A DNA stretch of 64,000 nucleotides. It comes from Sphingomonadales bacterium (GTDB lineage Bacteria > Pseudomonadota > Alphaproteobacteria > Sphingomonadales > Sphingomonadaceae). The notes below the pieces were generated by a model that saw nothing but the letters and a program-made list of their open reading frames with translations, ran no database searches and was not told the origin of the DNA. Position numbers and translations under genes: made by a program. The DNA lies in the NCBI GenBank assembly GCA_025362295.1, contig JANYGX010000012.1:1-64000 (forward strand), given 5' to 3'. Numbering within the stretch: the first letter of the stretch is position 1; every line of letters starts with the position of its first letter. Shown one piece after another: positions 56,355-64,000 of this stretch.

Positions 56355-57057
56355 GGGCTAAGGCTGCCTCCGCCAGTGCAACACCTTCAGGTGTACCCAC
56401 GTGATACCAGCCGTGGTGATGGACAGTTGCGAACAGGCGCTGTGCTTGCATAGCTCGCTCAAACACAACATGCATCGAGAAAGCACCTTCAGGCGTGTGA
56501 TCAAACACGTGACGCTTCAGAATTTGGGCACCGGTAAATACATAAGGGGCAGTTGCAAAGGTGCCGCGCCATTGGGGTTGTTGGTCAGGTGATAAAAAGA
56601 AATCGCCGACACCATCATAGCCAACGGCATGTGCGGTTGGCACAACCAGCAGCAGTGCGTCCATGGTTTCGGGGTGCCAGGCGTTTGTCAAAGCATCGAG
56701 CACAGCCATCTCAGGCCAAACATTATCAGCGTTCATGACGATAAATGCATCACCCTTGAGCAAAGGCAGCGCGTGTTTAACGCCGCCACCGGTTTCCAGC
56801 AATATGTCGCGCTCATCAGACATATCGATTTGGGGCAGGCCAGAACGCGTGTGGCAATGCGCCTGCATCTGGTCTGCCAAGTAATGCATATTCACGACAG
56901 CATGTGTCACACCGGAACGCGCGGCAACATCGAGGGCACGGTCAAGCAGCGTTCTGCCAGCGACTTCGATCAGTGGCTTGGGTGTTGCGTTGGTAAGCGG
57001 CCGCATGCGCTTGCCAAGGCCGGCCGCCAATATCATTACATCGGTGATGTCGCTCAT
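56347..57057 (-). CDS. murU: N-acetylmuramate 1-phosphate uridylyltransferase
   Basis: 236 residues. Nucleotidyltransferase signature AAGLGKRMRPLTNATPKPL, then ETGGGVKHALPLL and VMNADNVWPE (metal Asp). It makes UDP-MurNAc from MurNAc-1-phosphate in the muropeptide salvage route that bypasses de novo MurA. It is coupled to amgK by a four-base overlap; the amgK-murU pair is the diagnostic context. Confidence 0.9.
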   Translation of the reverse strand: MSDITDVMILAAGLGKRMRPLTNATPKPLIEVAGRTLLDRALDVAARSGVTHAVVNMHYLADQMQAHCHTRSGLPQIDMSDERDILLETGGGVKHALPLLKGDAFIVMNADNVWPEMAVLDALTNAWHPETMDALLLVVPTAHAVGYDGVGDFFLSPDQQPQWRGTFATAPYVFTGAQILKRHVFDHTPEGAFSMHVVFERAMQAQRLFATVHHHGWYHVGTPEGVALAEAALARG

Positions 57058-58103
57058 GCGCTGATCCGTTTTCTGTGTGTGTGCGGCACATGCTGCTGAA
57101 ACCAGCTCTGCACCGGGGCAAGTGCTGGGTGCATCAGGCTCCCCTCCAGCAGTTGCCAGAGCTTGGGCAAATACTCAAGATAGCGGGGTTTCCCGTCGCG
57201 TTTGCAGAGACGTGTGAAAATGCCAATGATCTTGGTGTTTCGCTGCGCCCCCAGAATGTGATAGCTTTGCAGGAATGCGGCATGAGATGTAATATTAAGG
57301 CGCGCTGGTGCTGTGGATATAAATTGATCCAGCATGGCCTTTTCAAGCTCAGGTGACACATCCCGGCGAATGTCCTGCAACAGCGACGCCACATCGTAAG
57401 CCGGGTGGCCGCAAAGGGCATCCTGAAAGTCAATCAGGCCAAACGGTGTTGATGCGCTTTTCAAAACCATGAGATTGTCCGCATGATAATCACGCAGCAC
57501 CATCACTGGCGCTTTTCGGGTTTCCTCCAGTATGGGTGACACACTCTCCAGCCAGGCTTTATCAAAATCATGCTCAGCCTTTTCACCCGGTGATATGCCT
57601 GCCGCCGGTAAAAACCACTCGGTCATCAATCGCGCTTCACGCAGCAGCACGTCAGCATCATAGTCTCCAAGCGGTACAGAACCACCACCACAAACAGATT
57701 GATACGGCATGTCTGCTGGCGGCACATGGCTTTGCAGTTGTGTGAGAACCTGCACGGCAAGGCTGTAAAGCACAGCATCCTGCTGTGGGTGCTGTGCCAG
57801 ATACGGCCCGAGCCGGTCGTCGCCAAAATCTTCGACCAGAACCAGCCCCAGATCAAGATTAGCTGTATAGATGTCAGGGGCATTGAGACCAACGCTATTG
57901 AGATAGCAATCCACCGCCAGAAACGGTTTGGTGTTTTCCTTATCCGGCGGTGCGTCCATCAGCACGGCGGTCCTGTCATCGCAGGCAACACGATAATAGC
58001 GCCGGAAAGAGGCATCAGCGGCCAGCAAATCAACACGACTTCTGGCCCAACCGGCCGCTGCCAGGAAATCATCAATATGCGGGTGCAGGCAAGCCGATGT
58101 CAT
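57054..58103 (-). CDS. amgK: Anomeric MurNAc/GlcNAc kinase
   Basis: 349 residues. Aminoglycoside-phosphotransferase fold: ASFRRYYRVA in the N-lobe, catalytic loop LRDYHADNLM and metal motif LIDFQDAL. AmgK phosphorylates the anomeric carbon of MurNAc, feeding MurU. Alphaproteobacterial genomes place it between tsaE and murU, as here, with four-base overlaps on both sides. It was long annotated only as a phosphotransferase; the pairing supports the specific call. Confidence 0.88.
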   Translation of the reverse strand: MTSACLHPHIDDFLAAAGWARSRVDLLAADASFRRYYRVACDDRTAVLMDAPPDKENTKPFLAVDCYLNSVGLNAPDIYTANLDLGLVLVEDFGDDRLGPYLAQHPQQDAVLYSLAVQVLTQLQSHVPPADMPYQSVCGGGSVPLGDYDADVLLREARLMTEWFLPAAGISPGEKAEHDFDKAWLESVSPILEETRKAPVMVLRDYHADNLMVLKSASTPFGLIDFQDALCGHPAYDVASLLQDIRRDVSPELEKAMLDQFISTAPARLNITSHAAFLQSYHILGAQRNTKIIGIFTRLCKRDGKPRYLEYLPKLWQLLEGSLMHPALAPVQSWFQQHVPHTHRKRISA

Positions 58104-58564
58104 CGTGCAACCTTATCCGTGATCAAAGCGTGAAACGCATCAGGGTAGCGCAACAAGCGTCGATCATCTGATATGATATCCAGTGAAAATTCAAAAGCTC
58201 CTTTTGGCAACAGGAAGCCCATGCGCTCCGGCCATTCAATCACACTCACACTTTCATCGTAAATATCATCCAGCCCCAATCCCAAAATATCCGCTTCATT
58301 GCTGAGCCGGTAGAGATCGATATGCCACACCGCCAGCCGCAGCGGCGGTGCCTCATAATATTGCATCAGCGTATAGCTCGGGCTTGGCACATCGCAGCCT
58401 TCCGGCAGACCAAGGCCATGCAAGAGGCCGCGCGTCAATGTGGTTTTTCCTGCTGCAAGGTTGCCGCTAAGGGCAATGATATCGCCCTGCCTAACAGCGC
58501 CTGCCAGCGCCCGACCATAATCAAGTGTTGCTTCGGTACTTTGCAAAATGTGCTCATGCATCAT
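58100..58564 (-). CDS. tsaE: tRNA t6A biosynthesis ATPase TsaE
   Basis: 154 residues. P-loop GNLAAGKTTLTRGLLHGLG, then DVPSPSYTLMQYY and HIDLYRLSNEAD, all family hallmarks, with EWPERMGFLLP near the C-terminus. TsaE works with TsaBCD to install threonylcarbamoyl on A37 of ANN-decoding tRNAs. It is coupled to divL upstream and amgK downstream by four-base overlaps. Confidence 0.95.
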   Translation of the reverse strand: MMHEHILQSTEATLDYGRALAGAVRQGDIIALSGNLAAGKTTLTRGLLHGLGLPEGCDVPSPSYTLMQYYEAPPLRLAVWHIDLYRLSNEADILGLGLDDIYDESVSVIEWPERMGFLLPKGAFEFSLDIISDDRRLLRYPDAFHALITDKVAR

Positions 58565-60924
58565 CGGTGTGACGGCTCGGCCACGGCGTCAAAATGGCGT
58601 GGTAATGTGATCTCGACTTCAGTGCCGATAGTTTCTTTGGATTGTAGCGTTACCGCGCCGCCATGCAGCTCAACAAAATGTTTGACCAGCGATAAACCAA
58701 GGCCAGCGCCAGCAATCGCATGGCTGTTGCTGCCGCGAGCAAAGCGATCAAACACGGTCTTCTGGTCACCCGCTGCAATGCCGACGCCTGTGTCTGCAAT
58801 CACAATCCGCACATCATGTGCCGTGCCGTGTGCTGAGATGGCGATGCGCCCTTCAGGCGGTGTGTAGCTTAGAGCATTATCAAGCAATTTTTCGATCATC
58901 TGAGATACGCGCCGTGTGTCGCCATCGATTGAGCCCACGCTGTCATCGCAATGAATGGTTATGCCAGTGTGCAGTTTCTGGGCGCGTGCTGCCACCCGGT
59001 TTACAGCGTGTTTGATTTGATCAGCCACATCAACGCTGCCACGATCTAGCACAGCGCTCTTTGCATCGTCATCCGCTGTGATAAGTGCCAGATCTAGTAA
59101 ATCTCCAATCAAACCATCAAGTTTTTGTGAAGATAAAACTATATCCCGTATATACTTGGATTGTTTGTCTGTCAGACTACCAAGATAGCCTTGTTCCAGC
59201 ATTTCCGAAAAACCCATGATACTGGTGAGGGGGGTGCGCAGTTCATAAGACATATTCTGAACGAATTGTGATTTGATCCGGTCAGCGGCTTGCAAGGCTG
59301 CATTGTTTTCTTGCAGCATGCGTTCTTTATTGCGGCTGTCAGTTATATCGACAAATGTCAGCAAGCCAGCGCCGTCCGGCAGCGGCACGCCGGCATAGCT
59401 GATCATGCGCTGATCCGTGGTTTGTAATTCACCGCTGATCTGCTCACGTTGCTGCACCATGGCCTGGATATTCTGGCGCAACATTTTTTTATCGTCTTCG
59501 ATCAGAAAAATACCCTGTGCCTTGTCAAGCAATTCATTCACGTGCGGCTCGGTGTTCAGCATATCTTCGTCAAGCACCAGCAAAGACGCGAGAGCCCTGT
59601 TAAACAGCCGCACACGACCGTCTGACTGAAACAGGGCAACGCCTTCATGCAAATTGTTGAGCGTCACCTGCTGCACGTTGATCAGCGTGTTGTAGGAGCG
59701 CTCAAGCACCAGCCGTGCCGTCACATCCTCAAACAGCAACTGGATGCCACCGAGCGGATGCGGCTGGGTCACCACCCGCAGTGTTGTCTCATCCGGCAGG
59801 TGCCACATGTCCTCTTTGGGGTTAAGCAGATTGGTGTAATGATCAAGCTCAGCCTGCTTCCAGCCGCGATAGTCTACTTTTTCAGGCAGGCGCCGGGTAT
59901 CACGCAACCGGTCAAGCACGTCGCTATGGAGTGGTCGTTCGGCAAACCACGCCGGGTCGAGGTGGAACAACCGACTAAACGCACCATTGTGAAACACCAG
60001 ATGCTTGTCGGGTCCGAAAATTGCCACTGGCGTTGATAGCATATCCAGCGTTTCATGCTGCGCTTGGGTGTAGCGTTCAAGCTCGCTTTTGAGATGACGC
60101 TGCTCTGTCACATCAACAGCAAAACCCGCATAGGCGGTATCAATCAACACATCGTGAATGAGCAGTGTCCGCAAATTACCATCGATAATGGCAGTTTCTT
60201 CGTGTGAGTGAACTTTGACACCATCGGCTGGCCGCACACCTAAGCCGCGTATCAGTTCGGTTGAACTGGCAATAACAGCATCGGCGGATGTGGCTTCAAC
60301 AGCCTGCACATAGGCACTGTTGACATGCGTCAGTCGGAAATCCTTATCGCGCCGCCATATCGGAAAAGGGGCAACTTCAATCAGAGCTGTTACGTCATCG
60401 AGAATATTGCGCAAGGCTGTTTGATCTGTGACCAGGGTTTCAGCAACACCATGGCTGTCACTGACATCAGTAAGCCACAGAATGATCTGATCATGATTGC
60501 CAGTAATGTCAATGTCCAAGCGCCGACCTTGAACGGAGACCGTTCGATCTTCAAAATGGACAGTATGTCTGAACGCTGCGCCAGAAACTCTGAGGACGGC
60601 AATATCATTGGCAAGGCCTGCGCGTTCATTGCTGTCTGTAACGAGCTCAAGGACACTCTCGAGAGTGCTAACCCGCATGTCCTTTCCCAGCCACTGATGC
60701 GTGGGCTCGGTTGTGTAGACATGGCCCTGCGCATCGATGACCAACCAACCGTAGGGCGTTGTGTTGACAAGCGCATGGAGGCGTGTGCCCCAGGCTTCTG
60801 TCACTTGCGCACGCGCACGCTGGCGTGCTGCGAAAATTATCGCCAGGACAGCCGCAGCCAGCCACCCTGCAGAGAGCAGTGTGGCGACCAGCAGCTTCAG
60901 CGAAATCGGGGCCACATGCATCAC
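58561..60924 (-). CDS. divL: DivL-like PAS pseudo-histidine kinase (Tyr at the phospho site)
   Basis: 787 residues (Caulobacter DivL is 769). One N-terminal membrane helix (LLVATLLSAGWLAAAVLAII) is followed by several PAS modules (~45-150, 180-275, 290-400, 415-530). The DHp helix reads QNMSYELRTPLTSIMGF with Y560 where kinases have His. The CA domain keeps the N box (N683), G1 (DTGVGIAAGD) and G2 (GAGLGLSLVKHF), so ATP binding looks intact. In Caulobacter, DivL with this tyrosine controls CckA and hence CtrA by sensing DivK. The start is GTG 60924 or ATG 60921, 43 bases after ahcY. Confidence 0.9.
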   Translation of the reverse strand: MMHVAPISLKLLVATLLSAGWLAAAVLAIIFAARQRARAQVTEAWGTRLHALVNTTPYGWLVIDAQGHVYTTEPTHQWLGKDMRVSTLESVLELVTDSNERAGLANDIAVLRVSGAAFRHTVHFEDRTVSVQGRRLDIDITGNHDQIILWLTDVSDSHGVAETLVTDQTALRNILDDVTALIEVAPFPIWRRDKDFRLTHVNSAYVQAVEATSADAVIASSTELIRGLGVRPADGVKVHSHEETAIIDGNLRTLLIHDVLIDTAYAGFAVDVTEQRHLKSELERYTQAQHETLDMLSTPVAIFGPDKHLVFHNGAFSRLFHLDPAWFAERPLHSDVLDRLRDTRRLPEKVDYRGWKQAELDHYTNLLNPKEDMWHLPDETTLRVVTQPHPLGGIQLLFEDVTARLVLERSYNTLINVQQVTLNNLHEGVALFQSDGRVRLFNRALASLLVLDEDMLNTEPHVNELLDKAQGIFLIEDDKKMLRQNIQAMVQQREQISGELQTTDQRMISYAGVPLPDGAGLLTFVDITDSRNKERMLQENNAALQAADRIKSQFVQNMSYELRTPLTSIMGFSEMLEQGYLGSLTDKQSKYIRDIVLSSQKLDGLIGDLLDLALITADDDAKSAVLDRGSVDVADQIKHAVNRVAARAQKLHTGITIHCDDSVGSIDGDTRRVSQMIEKLLDNALSYTPPEGRIAISAHGTAHDVRIVIADTGVGIAAGDQKTVFDRFARGSNSHAIAGAGLGLSLVKHFVELHGGAVTLQSKETIGTEVEITLPRHFDAVAEPSHR

Positions 60925-60967
60925 ACCTGAACCTTAGCCCTGTGTGATGCACCTCGGCAAGTGTACT

Positions 60968-62377
60968 TTAATAACGGTAGCTGTCCGGCTTGTACGGGCC
61001 GTGGTCTGCCACACCAATGTAGGCCGATTGTGCCGCTGTCAGTTTGGTCAGCGTCACGCCAAGCTTTTCCAGATGCAAGGCGGCAACTTTCTCATCGAGA
61101 TGTTTTGGCAAGGTGTAAACTTCGTTTTTGTAACGAGCGTTATGCTGCCACAGTTCGATCTGCGCCAGCACCTGATTGGTAAAACTTGCTGACATGACAA
61201 AGCTCGGGTGGCCGGTGGCGCAGCCCAGGTTCACTAAACGGCCCTCGGCTAGCAGCAAAATACGCTTGCCATCCGCAAACTCAACCTCGTCAACCTGCGG
61301 CTTTACATTGTGCCACTTGAAGTTCTTCAGGCCCGCAACCTGGATTTCGCTGTCGAAGTGGCCGATGTTGCAGACAATGGCGCGGTCTTTCATGTCCCGC
61401 ATGTGGTCAACGGTGATGACATCAAGGTTGCCGGTGGCGGTGACGAAAATATCGGCGCGCTTGGTGGCTTGTTCCATGGTGACAACTTCATAGCCTTCCA
61501 TCGCCGCTTGCAAGGCACAGATCGGATCAATCTCAGTCACCAGCACGCGCGCGCCACCTTGGCGCAGCGAGGCGGCTGAACCTTTGCCCACATCGCCGTA
61601 ACCGGCAACCACAGCGACCTTGCCGGCCAGCATCACGTCCGTTGCCCGGCGGATGGCATCAACCAGTGATTCGCGGCAGCCATAGAGATTGTCGAATTTT
61701 GACTTGGTAACGCTGTCATTGACGTTGATCGCCGGGAAAGGCAAGCGACCATCTTTTTGCATTTGATACAAGCGGTGAACACCAGTTGTCGTCTCCTCTG
61801 ACACCCCTTTGATGGCATCGCGGCATTTGGCAAAGAAGCCGGGCTTCTCGGCATTGACCTTTTTAATGAGGGCAAACAAAATCTCTTCTTCCTCATTGCC
61901 GGGCTTGGCAATTTTGCTCGGGTCAGTTTCGGCTTCAGCGCCGAGAATTATGAGCACCGTTGCATCGCCACCATCATCGAGAATGGTGTTTGGGGTGCCA
62001 ACCGAGCCATCAGTCATCTGCCATTCAAAAATCTTAAGGACGAAATCCCAATATTCAACCAATGTCTCGCCCTTGTGGGCAAAAACCGGTGTGCCGCCAG
62101 CGGCAATGGCCGCAGCGGCCTGATCCTGGGTTGAGAAAATATTGCAAGAGGCCCAGCGCACATCGGCCCCCAAAACCTTCAGGGTGTCAATAAGCACAGC
62201 GGTCTGGATGGTCATGTGCAGACAGCCAGCAACACGCGCACCTTTCAAGGGCTTGCTCTCGCCAAATTCCCGACGCAGCGCCATTAAGCCGGGCATTTCG
62301 GTCTCGGCAATGGCAATTTCCTTGCGGCCCCAGTCAGCGAGGGACATATCTTTGACGGCGTAATCGTGGCTGGCCAT
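60968..62377 (-). CDS. ahcY: S-adenosylhomocysteine hydrolase
   Basis: 469 residues. Conserved [29 protein letters not shown], the NAD-binding [20 protein letters not shown] and the C-terminal [12 protein letters not shown]. It cleaves SAH to adenosine and homocysteine, relieving inhibition of methyltransferases. It is the first gene of the long minus-strand run; the 251-base gap upstream shows no SAH riboswitch that I can recognise and no clear promoter. Confidence 0.97.
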   Translation of the reverse strand: MASHDYAVKDMSLADWGRKEIAIAETEMPGLMALRREFGESKPLKGARVAGCLHMTIQTAVLIDTLKVLGADVRWASCNIFSTQDQAAAAIAAGGTPVFAHKGETLVEYWDFVLKIFEWQMTDGSVGTPNTILDDGGDATVLIILGAEAETDPSKIAKPGNEEEEILFALIKKVNAEKPGFFAKCRDAIKGVSEETTTGVHRLYQMQKDGRLPFPAINVNDSVTKSKFDNLYGCRESLVDAIRRATDVMLAGKVAVVAGYGDVGKGSAASLRQGGARVLVTEIDPICALQAAMEGYEVVTMEQATKRADIFVTATGNLDVITVDHMRDMKDRAIVCNIGHFDSEIQVAGLKNFKWHNVKPQVDEVEFADGKRILLLAEGRLVNLGCATGHPSFVMSASFTNQVLAQIELWQHNARYKNEVYTLPKHLDEKVAALHLEKLGVTLTKLTAAQSAYIGVADHGPYKPDSYRY

Positions 62378-62628
62378 GCGGCGCTCCTTTGGAATGAAAT
62401 CTTGCGCCTGCCATAGCGGCTATGCGTAGAATGAGCAAGCATAAAGAAATGTTTATATCTTTATTTGCTTTGAATTTTGAGTCAGGAATGCCCGAGAAGC
62501 CGCTTTTTGATCAGTGCCAGTATTTGGCGACATTGCTGATTGCCAAGGCTTGCCATCAAAAATCTCAATGTGCAGACTATTGACTTTGGTTATATTTTCC
62601 TATATGGTTATTGAATTGGAGAAGAATT

Positions 62629-63942
62629 ATGACTAAATTTTATTTATTTATCCTGCTTATGCTTAACTTTACAACACATTCTGCTCTGGCAGCGCCACTC
62701 GACGCAGCCATTGCCAAAGATTACCCGTCGCTGGTCGCCCTGTATAAAACCCTGCACCAGAATCCCGAACTGTCGTTTCATGAAACAGCCACTGCCAAGC
62801 GCATGGCGACGGAACTGCGCACGGCGGGCTATACGGTCACCGAACATATTGGTGGCAACGGCGTGGTCGGTGTTATGAAAAACGGTGACGGCCCGGTGCT
62901 GCTGATCCGCACAGACATGGATGCGCTGCCGGTTAAAGAGCAAACCGGTTTTGCCTATGCCAGCACTGTCACCACCCTGGATGACACGGGCACTCGTGTG
63001 CCGGTGATGCACGCCTGCGGCCACGACATCCACATGACGGTGTTTACCGGCACAGCGCGGCAACTTGCTGAAATGAAAAGCCAGTGGCACGGCACGCTGG
63101 TGATGATCGGTCAACCGGCAGAAGAGCGCATTGGCGGTGCCACAGCCATGCTTAAAGATGGTCTGTTCACGCGATTTCCAAAGCCGACACATCTGCTTGG
63201 CCTGCATGACAGCAGCGATCTGCCGGCTGGCACTTTGGGTTATACGGTTGGCTACACACTGGCCGCCGCCGACTCGATTGATATTGTCGTGCACGGCATT
63301 GGCAGCCACGGCTCGCGCCCGCAGCTCGGCAAAGACCCTGTGCTGCTTGCGGCCCAAATCATCACCGGCCTGCAAACCATCGTCAGCCGCTCGATCGATC
63401 CGCAGGATCCTGGTGTCATCACTGTGGGGGCCATTCACGGGGGCACCAAGCGCAACATCATTGGCACCAGCGTGACGCTCGAACTGACCGTGCGCAGCTA
63501 TACGGATAAAACCCGCAAGGCCCTCATCGATGGTATCAAACGCATCGCTGATGGCAATGCCATGGCCGCAGGACTGCCACCAGAACTCTACCCGACGATC
63601 ACTGTGGTCGATGCGTTTGCGCCGGCAACCTTTAACACCGCAAAGCAAACCGAGGCCGTCGCCACGATCTTCAAGCAACATTTTGGTGACACTCGCGTGC
63701 AAGCCATGCAAGCCATAATGGGCAGTGAAGATTTTTCCGAATATTGGCAGGCGGACAAAACTGCTGAAAGCACCTTTTTCTGGCTCGGCTCAGCCGAGCC
63801 AAACGCCTACGCTGCTGCAAAGGCAAAAGGTGTGAGCTTGCCCACCATGCACTCGCCATTCTTTGCACCCGACCCTGAACCAACAATCAAGACCGGGGTG
63901 GAGGCGATGACTATGGCAGCACTAGGGATATTGAAGAAATAA
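62629..63942 (+). CDS. Exported M20-family amidohydrolase/carboxypeptidase
   Basis: 437 residues from MTKFYLFILLMLNFTTHSALA, a signal peptide, with GGAGAAG upstream; an ATG-like start at 62611 is unnecessary. Metal and catalytic residues of the M20D group: RTDMDALPV, HACGHDIHMTVFTG, PAEERIGGA and GLHD, with the last ligand region near AIMGSEDFSEYW. The dimerisation domain lies between residues ~200 and 310. Members hydrolyse N-acyl amino acids or peptides such as hippurate. Export to the periplasm distinguishes it from cytoplasmic relatives. It is divergent from ahcY. Confidence 0.9.
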   Translation: MTKFYLFILLMLNFTTHSALAAPLDAAIAKDYPSLVALYKTLHQNPELSFHETATAKRMATELRTAGYTVTEHIGGNGVVGVMKNGDGPVLLIRTDMDALPVKEQTGFAYASTVTTLDDTGTRVPVMHACGHDIHMTVFTGTARQLAEMKSQWHGTLVMIGQPAEERIGGATAMLKDGLFTRFPKPTHLLGLHDSSDLPAGTLGYTVGYTLAAADSIDIVVHGIGSHGSRPQLGKDPVLLAAQIITGLQTIVSRSIDPQDPGVITVGAIHGGTKRNIIGTSVTLELTVRSYTDKTRKALIDGIKRIADGNAMAAGLPPELYPTITVVDAFAPATFNTAKQTEAVATIFKQHFGDTRVQAMQAIMGSEDFSEYWQADKTAESTFFWLGSAEPNAYAAAKAKGVSLPTMHSPFFAPDPEPTIKTGVEAMTMAALGILKK

Positions 63943-64000
63943 TCACGCTCGTTCCGGCATGACCACCGATTATATCGCGAGTCAGTTAAAACGACCTCTG

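Noticed and set aside
62378-62628. Possible SAH riboswitch upstream of ahcY
   Set aside because: I could not recognise the conserved SAH riboswitch core or its pairing by eye.

Overview
The window is chromosomal DNA of an alphaproteobacterium with moderate GC. Evidence: a DivL-type pseudo-kinase (Tyr in place of the phospho-acceptor His) in a run ahcY-divL-tsaE-amgK-murU-addB-addA-trxA; alphaproteobacterial AddA/AddB; a DUF4170 gene; L31 without zinc cysteines; a short second-type glutamyl-tRNA synthetase; ETF-ubiquinone oxidoreductase; a large TonB-dependent receptor; and an Entner-Doudoroff block zwf-pgl-edd. I cannot assign an order with confidence.

Layout. 1-4.2 kb is accessory: a broken hypothetical gene with a membrane-anchored partner running off the left edge, GC-rich intergenic repeats, a dead REP-associated (Y1) transposase inside imperfect inverted repeats, a membrane protein and a GNAT acetyltransferase. 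4.3-12.4 kb: quinone reductase, rpmE, a ThDP enzyme paired with an ALDH7-type aldehyde dehydrogenase, an unknown gene and a TonB receptor. 12.5-20.6 kb: miaA and serB sharing start-codon bases, rpmB, tRNA-Phe, moaB, family-4-like uracil-DNA glycosylase, ETF-QO, a TPR protein and ispE. 20.7-31 kb: a multi-SLBB exporter protein, ruvAB (no ruvC) and the envelope-constriction set tolQRAB-pal-cpoB. 31-35.8 kb: polysaccharide deacetylase, GMC oxidoreductase, a VOC remnant and a sulfatase-fold lipoprotein that has lost most catalytic residues. 35.8-37.8 kb: gltX-trmJ.

37.8-43.4 kb is the most unusual block. A small exported peptide ending in a Cys-His-Thr-Cys-His-Met motif is followed by a radical SAM protein with a shortened SPASM-like region. 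A MacB/FtsX-type permease diverges from them, and a 2-oxoglutarate/Fe(II) oxygenase plus a MacB/LolD-type ATPase lie beyond it. The divergent region carries a TTGACA promoter whose spacer holds an exact TTAA-N7-TTAA (CtrA-type) site. I propose this as a candidate peptide modification/export locus. The CHTCH motif is also a literal haem c motif, so a small cytochrome c is a real alternative.

43.7-47.7 kb carries the upper Entner-Doudoroff pathway. 47.7-62.4 kb is one uninterrupted minus-strand run: S-adenosylhomocysteine recycling, cell-cycle control, tRNA t6A, muropeptide recycling, double-strand break repair, thioredoxin, lipid transport and murein-peptide epimerase. A secreted M20-type amidohydrolase closes the window. 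No CRISPR array, rRNA or intact prophage was seen.
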